From NCBI GenBank assembly GCA_019638615.1, contig JAHBTL010000017.1:1-64000 (forward strand): a DNA stretch of 64,000 nt. The letters run 5' to 3'. Made by a program: the position numbers and the translations under genes. Positions 46,356 to 54,468 of the stretch are shown in pieces. The stretch comes from Chitinophagaceae bacterium. GTDB taxonomy: Bacteria; Bacteroidota; Bacteroidia; Chitinophagales; Chitinophagaceae. Position 1 is the stretch's first letter; each line of letters begins with the position of its first letter. The notes under the pieces are model-generated. The model did not search any database and was not told the DNA's origin. It saw only the letters and a program-made list of their open reading frames with translations.

Positions 46356-48422
46356 ATGCAGATGAAACATTTATTGGTACTGATCACATGTGTTTTGCTT
46401 TTTGATGTTGCTGCCGGCCAGCATCAGCATCATCCGGCACAAAATGATGATACAGATACAGCCCGTATACAGAAAGAAGAAGACTTTTATACGATCACAA
46501 CCATTCCTGTTCCCCGGCATGTAGAACTGGAAGTGGGTGGAATGGTATTTATGCCCGGGGATAAGCTGGCAATCTGTACCAGGAGGGGGGAAGTATGGAT
46601 CATAACGAACCCCTATATGCGAAACGGAGAGCCTCCTCAGTACAAGCTATTTGCAAGGGGACTTCATGAAGCCCTGGGCATGAATTTGATAGGTGATCAT
46701 TTATACGTGGTGCAACGTTCAGAAATTACCCGGCTGAGAGATATAGATGCGGATGGCGAAGCAGATGAATACAAAACAGTATTTACAAGACCCCTGGCTG
46801 CTAACTATCACGAGTATGCGTACAGTACCATTGCTGATGCCGATGGTAATATGGTGGTAACGCTTAACCTGGGTTGGACGGATCACGCGGAAAGCCTGTC
46901 TAGGTGGGATGGCTGGATGCTGAAAGTAGATACCGCGGGAAATGTAAAGCCGTTCGCCACGGGTTTTCGCTCTCCGGCAGGCATGGGCTTTAATAAAGAA
47001 GGAGATATTTTTTACGCGGAAAACCAGGGCGATTGGGTGGGGTCTGGTTATATAGCGCATGTTGCCGAAGGCGATTTTATGGGAAATCCTGAAGGGCTGA
47101 AATGGGCTGCGGAACCGGGATCGCCTGTTAAATTAAGAGCAAAAGATATACCTGATACCGACGAACCTAAGTATGATGTTGCCAAAAGAGTGCCCGGACT
47201 GAAAGTTCCTGCGGTGTGGTTGCCACATTCTATCATGGGCATCTCTACATCGGATATTTTATTGTATGACGACAAAGGCAAAATGGGGCCTTTTGAACAG
47301 CAGCTATTTGTGGGCGACCAGGGGCAAAGCAAGATCGTGCGTGTAGCGCTTGAAAAAGTGAAAGGTATATACCAGGGCGTTGTATTCCCCTTTAAAGAGG
47401 GTTTTAGCTGCGGCATCTTACGAATGAAGTGGGGATCTGACGGCAGCATGTTGGTTGGTATGACCAACAGGGGCTGGGGATCATGGGGAACCGAACCTTT
47501 CGGACTGCAGCAACTGGTTTGGAATGGTAAAATTCCCTTTGAGATGAAAACGATCAAAGCGATGCCTGATGGTTTTGAAATAGAATTTACCAGGCCGGTT
47601 GATATAGCAAGGGCAAAGGCGGCAGACTATGCAGTTACCAGTTTTACCTATAAATATGGACACAAATATGGCAGCCCTGTAATTAATGAAAGCAGCCGGT
47701 TGATTAAAGCTGTAAATATATCAAAAGACGGTATGAAAATACGGTTGGTGGCAGACAGCTTAAAACAAGGATATATTCACGAAGTAAAGGTAGAAGGAAT
47801 ACGTTCGTCAGATAATTACCTCCTGCTTCACAATGTAGGGTATTATACGCTCAACGAAATACCCGATGGCGAAAAGCTTGAAATAACAGATGAAAACCGG
47901 GTGGTAGCAAAGCAGGTTGCTTCTTTGGAGGATGATACGGAGCAAAAAACTGCCGGGACTGTAAAGCCGGCAAAGAAATCAACTGTTCCGGAGGCTGCGG
48001 CATCTAAAAGAATATTGAAGCAACCGGATAGCTGGACTAAAGGGGCAGATCAAACGATAGTTCTTACGCCGGCAAATAACCTTACATTCAATGTGTCTGA
48101 CGTAACGGTAAAAGCCGGGTCGAGAATAAAGCTGACGTTCAATAATACGGACGACATGTTGCACAATGTGGTGATAACAGCTCCCGGTGCAGCAGATGAA
48201 GTAGGCTCTGCGGCATTAAAAATGGGGCTGTCGGGCGAAAGAATGAATTATGTGCCCTCATCACCTAAAGTACTTTTTTATACAGCGTTGATACAGCCGG
48301 GAAAGTCGGAGACAATTTATTTTACGGCTCCTTCCGTTCCGGGTAATTATTCTTTTGTATGTACTTACCCCGGGCATTACCTGGTAATGAGGGGAATACT
48401 CAAGGTGATGCCGGGTAAATAA
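46356..48422 (+). CDS. Secreted sugar-dehydrogenase-like beta-propeller fused to an azurin-type cupredoxin
   Basis: Signal peptide to about 22, then a mature start QHQHHPAQ. Residues about 45-400 are a PQQ-dehydrogenase-like/heme-dehydrogenase-like beta-propeller (GFRSPAGMGFNKEGDIFYAENQGDWVGSG, FVGDQGQSKIVRV). A linker (about 520-560) follows. The C-terminal blue-copper domain shows the full ligand set: His in DDMLHNVVI, then C-x4-H-x3-M at Cys669, His674, Met678, the azurin/auracyanin spacing. Such fusions would pass electrons from the sugar site to copper. The link to the two c-heme dehydrogenases suggests a family of extracytoplasmic oxidases using different electron outlets. Confidence 0.88.
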   Translation: MQMKHLLVLITCVLLFDVAAGQHQHHPAQNDDTDTARIQKEEDFYTITTIPVPRHVELEVGGMVFMPGDKLAICTRRGEVWIITNPYMRNGEPPQYKLFARGLHEALGMNLIGDHLYVVQRSEITRLRDIDADGEADEYKTVFTRPLAANYHEYAYSTIADADGNMVVTLNLGWTDHAESLSRWDGWMLKVDTAGNVKPFATGFRSPAGMGFNKEGDIFYAENQGDWVGSGYIAHVAEGDFMGNPEGLKWAAEPGSPVKLRAKDIPDTDEPKYDVAKRVPGLKVPAVWLPHSIMGISTSDILLYDDKGKMGPFEQQLFVGDQGQSKIVRVALEKVKGIYQGVVFPFKEGFSCGILRMKWGSDGSMLVGMTNRGWGSWGTEPFGLQQLVWNGKIPFEMKTIKAMPDGFEIEFTRPVDIARAKAADYAVTSFTYKYGHKYGSPVINESSRLIKAVNISKDGMKIRLVADSLKQGYIHEVKVEGIRSSDNYLLLHNVGYYTLNEIPDGEKLEITDENRVVAKQVASLEDDTEQKTAGTVKPAKKSTVPEAAASKRILKQPDSWTKGADQTIVLTPANNLTFNVSDVTVKAGSRIKLTFNNTDDMLHNVVITAPGAADEVGSAALKMGLSGERMNYVPSSPKVLFYTALIQPGKSETIYFTAPSVPGNYSFVCTYPGHYLVMRGILKVMPGK

Positions 48423-48502
48423 TAAACGGGTGATTTCTTTTGTGCAGGTTAATTTTTATACCCGCGGGTGCTTATTTGTAAATATTGAATTAAACCAGGC
48501 TT

Positions 48503-49405
48503 ATGAAACTTGTAAAAACCCAAATGACTCCTTTGATCAAAAGCTTCCTTCATATCGAAATGCGGGAGCAGCCGTTCCTGTATTCTCCTTATCACGGTCG
48601 CCCTACTTTTCATGCTCATCCCGAACTGGAGCTTACATACATTATACAGGGGCATGGAAAAAGGATTGTGGGGAATAATATTGCTCCCTATGCCGAAGGA
48701 GATATGGCTTTTATCGGATCGAACGTGCCCCATATCTGGCTGAGCGATCCTGCTCTTTACCAGTCTGGCTCTCCTGATAGCTCAAAAGTTATTGTAGCCT
48801 ATATAAATCCTCAGATTTTTGAGCAGATGTTTGAAATGTTGCCGGAACTGGGAGGAATCAAGGAAATGACACGGCTTGCTTCGCGTGGTTTTAAGATCTG
48901 TGGGGAAACGAAGTTGCAGATTGCCGGAAAACTTGAAAACCTGCTTAATGCATCAGGGTATGCTAAGATAGAAGGGTTCATGAGTATTCTTCATACCATT
49001 GCCACCTCTGAACAAAAGGAGTTTATTTCCGGTAACAGGATATCTGCGGCTACTCATTTTGATTCAGACAGGCTGGTACCTGTTATTCAATATATAAAAA
49101 ATAATATTTCCAATACTATATCCCTGAATACGCTGGCTGATCTCGCGTATATGGCAGTACCTTCTTTTTGTCGTTTTTTCAAGGGCAGGATAGGGGTTAG
49201 TCCCTTACAATACATTTTAGAAGAAAGAATGGTACTGGCGCAAAGGCTGTTGATTGAACTTGACAAGCCTGTGTACGAAATAGCAGGCCGTTGCGGTTAC
49301 AATTCAGATTCTCATTTCTGCAAAATATTTAAAGCTCATTTCGGTATAAGCCCCTACCGTTACAAATCAAATGTAATGCGAATATCAAATTTGGCAGGTA
49401 TATAA
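48503..49405 (+). CDS. AraC-family transcriptional regulator
   Basis: An N-terminal cupin-like sensor (HAHPELELTYIIQGHGKRIVG, GDMAFIGSNVPHIW, about 33-95) is joined to a C-terminal AraC-type double helix-turn-helix. Its signature is ISLNTLADLAYMAVPSFCRFFKGRIGVSPLQYI, then VYEIAGRCGYNSDSHFCKIFKAHFGISPYRYKS (about 205-290). Members of this type in Bacteroidota usually sense a sugar and regulate nearby catabolic genes. It closes the 19-49 kb catabolic region and is a reasonable local activator. An alternative ATG eight codons in (48527) is possible. Confidence 0.9.
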   Translation: MKLVKTQMTPLIKSFLHIEMREQPFLYSPYHGRPTFHAHPELELTYIIQGHGKRIVGNNIAPYAEGDMAFIGSNVPHIWLSDPALYQSGSPDSSKVIVAYINPQIFEQMFEMLPELGGIKEMTRLASRGFKICGETKLQIAGKLENLLNASGYAKIEGFMSILHTIATSEQKEFISGNRISAATHFDSDRLVPVIQYIKNNISNTISLNTLADLAYMAVPSFCRFFKGRIGVSPLQYILEERMVLAQRLLIELDKPVYEIAGRCGYNSDSHFCKIFKAHFGISPYRYKSNVMRISNLAGI

Positions 49406-49973
49406 AGGTATTACAGTTGAACGGGTGCATTCCAAATTGTCGCACTACGTTTCCCTCGCTCCTGCTGATACGCATAGGCGTCAACTTAAGCCTGATCATA
49501 TGAAGGGTAGCCCGCCGCGGCGGGCAAATAAAACATCCGGCCTTCTTTCTACAAACAGAAAGCCGCGCCATGCGGCATATTGCAGATACGTAGCCAGAGG
49601 TGAATGAAATACTTTTAGTCAGTTACTACACTATATAATAAATGCTGTTGGAATATCAGATTTGCTGTGCCATGGGCACAACCCACTTGTAGACAAAAAG
49701 GATAATTTTCAATGATGCGCCATAGGCGCTACCCTGGTTATATTACAAAGAACCACCCGAGCACACATTGGGAGGTTCATATTTCTTAAGTTGACGTCTA
49801 TGCGCTGATGCGGGATGCGGAGAGGGAGTAAAAAGGGTGAGGGCAGCGAAATATGCGGCGACAATTTGGAATACGCCCGACCAACCGAACAATGCGAGGT
49901 GATAGGCACTGGCGGTTACACGGGCTTAACAGGATTCGGTAACCGGAATATAAAAGTGTTTGTAAAAGGGTTT
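49406..49973. other. Intergenic region with inverted repeats and 3-base-loop palindromes
   Basis: GCATAGGCGTCAACTTAAG near 49472-49490 is found in reverse complement, with small changes, near 49790-49808. TGTGCC-ATG-GGCACA (49666-49680) and GCGCC-ATA-GGCGC (49717-49729) are compact hairpins. No protein gene is supported. Confidence 0.6.
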
Positions 49974-50783
49974 TTATATTCTCGCATCAAATGCATTGAT
50001 CCTCTCGGAAGGATTCATAATAAAGGAGCGCATGCTGTTGTCTTCCAGCAGCTCCACTACACGAAAGCCCCGGTAAGCGGTGCCCCAACTGCCTCCAAAA
50101 TGACTGTCGAATAAAAAAGGAATTCTACCGAGCATTTTTACATTGTCCTGGTCATGGTCGTGTCCGTTAAATACCGCTTTTACATTTTTATGCTTTTGTA
50201 TCAGCTTTTGAAAATCCACGCCGTCAACGGCATTTTCAGTCCATTTTACAGGTGTGATGTGCAGGAAAATAAAAATGTTTTGAGTGCGCTTATATTGCTT
50301 AAGGCTACTGTTGAAAAAGTCTGCATCAGGTACCAGGTATTTCCCTTTTTCATTGGATGTATCGCCCAGCAGGAAAACCTGGTCTTTGATAACTACCGAA
50401 TGATTCAGCGGCATGTTCCAGGTTTGCTGCCAAACCTCCGCGCTTACCCGGTCGTGGTTACCGCGGGTAACGTACATGGGTACCTGTAACTGCTGTAATT
50501 CTTTTGCCGCTTCCGACAGGAAAGCCGGTTCGTTGTGGATGATGTCTCCATTGATCACACAGGCATCCAGCGGTGTGGTACTGTGAAAGGCGTTGATTGA
50601 ATGAACCAGCGACCGGTAATTGTCCGCGAACGCTGTTTTTGCTTCGCCGTAATGCCCGTCAGAAGCGATCGCGAAACGCAATACTACTTTTTTTTCGCTA
50701 AAAGAATTTGCCCTGAGTATGGTGCCATCTGCAAGCAATAATAGCGAACCCGACATGGCACGGATGAAATGACGACGCTGCAT
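49974..50783 (-). CDS. Calcineurin-like metallophosphoesterase with Tat signal
   Basis: The ATG at 50783 is preferred to 50819 since it begins MQRRHFIRAM, a twin-arginine export signal. The metallophosphoesterase motifs follow in order: ASDGHYG (metal-binding Asp and His), INGDIIHNEP, TRGNHDR, and near the C-terminus FLHITP and NGHDHDQDN. The enzyme should be exported folded and hydrolyse phosphoesters in the periplasm. At about 269 residues it is a compact version. It is divergent from the AraC gene's direction and isolated by two repeat-rich gaps, so no partner is obvious. Confidence 0.87.
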   Translation of the reverse strand: MQRRHFIRAMSGSLLLLADGTILRANSFSEKKVVLRFAIASDGHYGEAKTAFADNYRSLVHSINAFHSTTPLDACVINGDIIHNEPAFLSEAAKELQQLQVPMYVTRGNHDRVSAEVWQQTWNMPLNHSVVIKDQVFLLGDTSNEKGKYLVPDADFFNSSLKQYKRTQNIFIFLHITPVKWTENAVDGVDFQKLIQKHKNVKAVFNGHDHDQDNVKMLGRIPFLFDSHFGGSWGTAYRGFRVVELLEDNSMRSFIMNPSERINAFDARI

Positions 50784-51100
50784 GTTGTTTTGTTTAACGG
50801 TTGAAGCGGAAAAATACAAAAAATACGGTGCAGGGCAATGCTGTTGTGTATTAAATAATAAAGAAAGCTGTATTATTCATTCATACTTTTACCACATAGG
50901 AATATAGGAGGATAGAAGCTTGGAAAGCTTGTTGTTGGAAGGTCCGGCAGATAGATTTTGTCACGCTGGGGTCTTCACAGCCAGGTAATTGTGTAAAGGA
51001 TGAGACCCCGGCGAATCATCCGGCACCAGGGTCTCATGACTGCCCGCAATAGCTTTGAATGAAGACCCCGGTGCGACTTATGCGATACCGCTATAGGGTC

Positions 51101-51143
51101 GTATTAAATTAAACGTATGTCGGCGTGGGAGAAGCAGTCCCAA
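51101..51143 (+). repeat. Left flanking direct repeat
   Basis: GTATTAAATTAAA followed after a variable stretch by GGGAGAAGCAGTCCCAA (51127-51143). The right partner (51515-51558) has the same two blocks in the same order. Confidence 0.75.
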
Positions 51144-51159
51144 ACATTTTTTGCGTCCC

Positions 51160-51500
51160 TGCGAGTTACTAATTAGGCGGCGCCTCCATCATTGCGCCGT
51201 GACAAGTTGCATTTGTTTGTCACAGCTTTCTGATTTGTAAGTATCCTAAGTCGGCTAAGTTATCAGCAAACGTATCAGGGCTCTGTTGCTGAATTCACAG
51301 TAGTACTAAAGCTTCATCAGAGCGTTGCGGGAAATTGCGGTAATAATTTCCCGGCGGCTTTTTGGTTACTTTTTTCCGCAAAAAAGTAACAGAAAAAAGC
51401 GGAGGGATTGTAGTTGAAAGGAAAACCGGGTTTGTGGAACAACAAATTGAAGTTCATAACCAGTTGGTAAATAGCAAACTGGATGGTATGTCATTGGCAG
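51160..51500 (+). repeat. Dispersed repeat copy B
   Basis: Collinear in reverse complement with 18697-19044. It includes the palindrome GTTACTTTTTT-CCGC-AAAAAAGTAAC (51365-51390), and a downstream frame encoding a peptide similar to that of copy A (VTFFRKKVTEK, then ERKT, QQIE, NQL, MSLA). No ATG precedes it in frame, so it may not be translated. Confidence 0.8.
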
Positions 51501-51514
51501 ACCGCTCGTATACT

Positions 51515-51558
51515 GTATTAAATTAAATTGAATTTTACAGCGGGAGAAGCAGTCCCAA
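51515..51558 (+). repeat. Right flanking direct repeat
   Basis: GTATTAAATTAAA (51515-51527) and GGGAGAAGCAGTCCCAA (51542-51558), matching 51101-51143. The block is followed by GAGATTGCTTCTCC, which partly complements GGAGAAGC. Confidence 0.75.
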
Positions 51559-51906
51559 CCTAAGGCCAATCGTTGAGATTGCTTCTCCTCTTATCATTCG
51601 TAATGCTTTTGAGTCAATCTGGCGGACTCGCAATGACCTGTAAGTGGTTGACGATTTTGTAACTTTCGCGATCATTCAGGTTTACAATAATTCATTCTCT
51701 TGCCAGTCAAAAAGGTATATCCCTTGTTTTGCAGGCCTGCCCGCGGCGCTAATTTTAAATGCACCCGGCGCACCTCCATTTTGCTTTCTTTGTATTTTTT
51801 TTCATAATTTGGCATTTACCATATTGAAACGATTCCCGGAGATATTGCCGGATTTTTCACGTAACAATCCTGGTGGAAAAAAATTATTTATTTCAAGCAA
51901 AGCTTT

Positions 51907-52212
51907 ATGGTCAGACATTTCGGTGTTTTTAAATTCAGACCCGGCATACAGGAATCCCAGATAGAAGATTGTTTCCGTGCGATGAAGGATATGGTGGGCA
52001 GGATTGATGGACTATTGGATATGGAATACGGTCCTTATGATAGCGACGAAGGACTGAACGAAGATTTTACCCACGGTTTTGTGATGACCTTCGACACTCC
52101 TGAATCGCGCGATGCGTATTTACCACATCCTGTTCATGAGGAAGTAAAAGCATTTGTAGTACCCAAGCTTGAAAGGGTGATCGTATTTGATTTTGTTGTT
52201 CCCTCCAGATAA
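51907..52212 (+). CDS. Dabb-family stress-responsive alpha/beta barrel protein
   Basis: A 101-residue cytoplasmic protein that fits the Dabb family: it begins MVRHFGVFKFRPGIQESQIEDCF, contains FVMTFDTPESRDAYLPHPVHEEVKAFVVP, and ends in strands VIVFDFVV. Family members are small dimeric ferredoxin-like folds; some act in polyketide or aromatic chemistry, but most are of unknown function. It is followed 21 bases later by the Tm-1-like gene, so the three genes to 54401 probably form one unit. No start ambiguity. Confidence 0.85.
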   Translation: MVRHFGVFKFRPGIQESQIEDCFRAMKDMVGRIDGLLDMEYGPYDSDEGLNEDFTHGFVMTFDTPESRDAYLPHPVHEEVKAFVVPKLERVIVFDFVVPSR

Positions 52213-52233
52213 ATCCTCATAATTGTTTTCAAT

Positions 52234-53469
52234 ATGGAAGATCAGAAAAAATCGGTTTTGATAATTGGTTGTTTTGATACCAAGGGAGAAGATTTTACTT
52301 TTTTGCGGGAATGCATACTGATGTTGGGCGAAAAGGTGATCACGCTCAACACAGGTGTAATGGAAACGAATGTGGATTTTCCCATTGATTATGACGCGGA
52401 GCTTACCGCCGTTGAAGGAGGATATACGTTGAGCGATTTGCGAAAATCCGGCGACAGGGGAAAAGCGATTGAGATAATGAGTGCCGGCGCTGCAAAGCTC
52501 GTGAGCAAACTTGTAAGCGGAAACAGGATCAAAGCGGCTATAGGCATGGGTGGGGGAGGAGGAACCTATATAGCGTTGGCTGCCATGCAGTCCATACCCT
52601 TTGGTATGGCAAAGCTCTGTTTGTCTACCGCGGCCGCGAAGGACCTGTCGAGGCAGGTAGGCAGTAAGGATATCACGTTAATGCCTTCTATTGTAGACGT
52701 GGCAGGATTAAACAATATCAGCCGGTTACTTATAAAACAGGCTGCGGTAGCTGTTTGCGCGATGGCGGGCGTTACAAAAGAAACGGAAAAAAATTCATCT
52801 GCAGGTACTATTGCCATCAGTATGTTTGGAAATACCTCCGCTTGTGTGGATCAATGCAGCGAACTGTTGCGTAAAAAAGGATACGAGGTGCTGGCGTTCC
52901 ATGCCAATGGTTTGGGTGGAAAAACAATGGAGTCGCTGATAAAAGAAGGCGTGTTTGATGCGGTGCTGGATATCACTACTACCGAGTTAGCGGATGAATT
53001 GTGCGGTGGTATATGCAGCGCGGGACCGGAAAGATTAGAGGCGGCTGCCAATGCAGGCATTCCGCAGGTGGTTGTGCCCGGTTGTCTGGATATGGTAAAT
53101 TTCGCGCAGCCCGATACCGTTCCTTCACAATACAAAGCACGTGAGTTGTACAGTTGGTCGCCCGATGTAACGCTGATGCGTACCAACAAAGAAGAAAATG
53201 AAATACTGGGACAGCAACTGGCAGATAGAATAAACAGGTCGCCTGCACCGGTAAGGGTATTGATCCCGTTGAAAGGCATATCGCAGGTGGATGCGGAGGG
53301 ACGTATCTTTTATCGCCCTGAGACAGACCAGGTATTGTTCGATGCTATAAAAAAGCATACAAAGCCCGGTATCCCGGTTATTGAAGTCAATGCGCATATC
53401 AATGATCCTGCTTTTTCAAAGCAACTGGTGGATGCATTGTTGAGTTTGCTGAAGCAAAAACAATCATAA
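52234..53469 (+). CDS. Tm-1-like ATP-binding domain protein (UPF0261)
   Basis: Begins SVLIIGCFDTKGEDFTFLRECI, the UPF0261 N-terminal signature, and has the Gly-rich nucleotide-binding loop GMGGGGGTYIALAAMQ. The C-terminal half (AISMFGNTSACVDQC, AGIPQVVVPGCLDMVNF, VRVLIPLKGISQVDAEG) completes the two-domain fold. In tomato the same fold is the N-terminal half of the Tm-1 antiviral protein. The bacterial cellular role is unknown. It is cytoplasmic and coupled to the TIM-barrel gene by an 11-base gap or, for the ATG start used below, 65 bases. Confidence 0.9.
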   Translation: MEDQKKSVLIIGCFDTKGEDFTFLRECILMLGEKVITLNTGVMETNVDFPIDYDAELTAVEGGYTLSDLRKSGDRGKAIEIMSAGAAKLVSKLVSGNRIKAAIGMGGGGGTYIALAAMQSIPFGMAKLCLSTAAAKDLSRQVGSKDITLMPSIVDVAGLNNISRLLIKQAAVAVCAMAGVTKETEKNSSAGTIAISMFGNTSACVDQCSELLRKKGYEVLAFHANGLGGKTMESLIKEGVFDAVLDITTTELADELCGGICSAGPERLEAAANAGIPQVVVPGCLDMVNFAQPDTVPSQYKARELYSWSPDVTLMRTNKEENEILGQQLADRINRSPAPVRVLIPLKGISQVDAEGRIFYRPETDQVLFDAIKKHTKPGIPVIEVNAHINDPAFSKQLVDALLSLLKQKQS

Positions 53470-53534
53470 CAGGAAATAATTTGCTTATATCTTATCGTGG
53501 AAAGTCATCTTTAAAATATTACAATCGAATTACT

Positions 53535-54401
53535 ATGCCAAATCCATGGACAGGAAAGGGAAACCCATATACCAAACAGGAAGTAAGAGACCGGCTGCAA
53601 AAGACCGTTGATCAGAACAAAGCGATCATAGCTGCGGGAGCCGGTACCGGCATCAGCGCCAAATTTATTGAAAAGGGTGGGGCTGACCTGATCATTATCT
53701 ATAACTCCGGACGTTTCCGTATGGCAGGGCATGGCTCTACAGCAGGCTTAATGGCTTATGGCGACGCCAATGCCGAAGCGATGGACATTGGTGAGTTTGA
53801 AGTGCTGCCGGTAGTAGAAGAAATACCTGTAATATGCGGCGTGCACGGATCGGATCCCCGCCGCAGGATGTGGCATCACTTGCTTAAGGTGAAGGAGATG
53901 GGGTTTTCCGGCGTAAATAATTTTCCAACGCATTGTATTGTAGACGGTCATTTCCGGCAGGTGCTGGAAGAAACGGGCATGGGCTTCGCAAAAGAAGTAG
54001 AAATGGTAAGGCTGGCTACTAAAATGGATCTTTTTTCCATTGTATATGTCGCAACACCGGAAGAAGCCGCGCAAATGGCCGAAGCAGGCGCCGATGCCAT
54101 CATTTCGCATGTAGGCACCACAGTTGGAGGCTCTGTAGGTGTAACCGGCGCATCGTGCAGTATGGAGGAAGCGGTGCAGCGTACGAAAGAAATTATGGAA
54201 GCAGGTAAACGTATTAATCCCAATATTTTCTTCCTGGCGCATGGCGGGCCTATTAATACACCCGAAGATGTGCGTATTGTGTTAGACCAGTCAGGCGTGC
54301 AGGGCTTTGTAGGAGCTTCTTCGCTGGAACGGATGGGTGTTGAAAGATCGTTGACCGAACTGACGATGAAATTTAAATCGCTTACGTTGAAGGCTAAGTG
54401 A
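53535..54401 (+). CDS. Phosphoenolpyruvate hydrolase-family TIM-barrel protein
   Basis: The ATG at 53535 (MPNPWTGKGNPYTKQEV) is chosen over a TTG at 53481. The protein is a TIM barrel with AIIAAGAGTGISAKFIEKGGADLIIIYNSG (about 27-56), VICGVHGSDP, GFSGVNNFPTHCIVDG and IISHVGTTVGGSVGV. It is annotated in databases as phosphoenolpyruvate hydrolase-like, and is the bacterial counterpart of the C-terminal half of Tm-1-type proteins. It sits right after the Tm-1-like gene. The reaction is not known from the sequence. Confidence 0.87.
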   Translation: MPNPWTGKGNPYTKQEVRDRLQKTVDQNKAIIAAGAGTGISAKFIEKGGADLIIIYNSGRFRMAGHGSTAGLMAYGDANAEAMDIGEFEVLPVVEEIPVICGVHGSDPRRRMWHHLLKVKEMGFSGVNNFPTHCIVDGHFRQVLEETGMGFAKEVEMVRLATKMDLFSIVYVATPEEAAQMAEAGADAIISHVGTTVGGSVGVTGASCSMEEAVQRTKEIMEAGKRINPNIFFLAHGGPINTPEDVRIVLDQSGVQGFVGASSLERMGVERSLTELTMKFKSLTLKAK

Positions 54402-54468
54402 TAAAATTGGTTTTCTCAGAGAACCTGGTAAAGGCGTAGATAGTTCAATGCATGAATGAGTATAAACC

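Larger units (their letters stand above)
50820..51906. other. Repeat-rich intergenic region
   Basis: About 1.1 kb without a supported gene. It contains a hairpin with ATGAGACCC (51000-51008) and GGGTCTCAT (51029-51037) in a neighbourhood of several GACCCCGG-like phrases, dispersed repeat copy B (51160-51500), and direct repeats that flank it (51101-51143 and 51515-51558). Confidence 0.65.

Noticed and set aside
49815-50114. 99-codon plus-strand frame before the metallophosphoesterase
   Set aside because: It runs through a repeat and antisense into the phosphoesterase gene, with no recognisable features.
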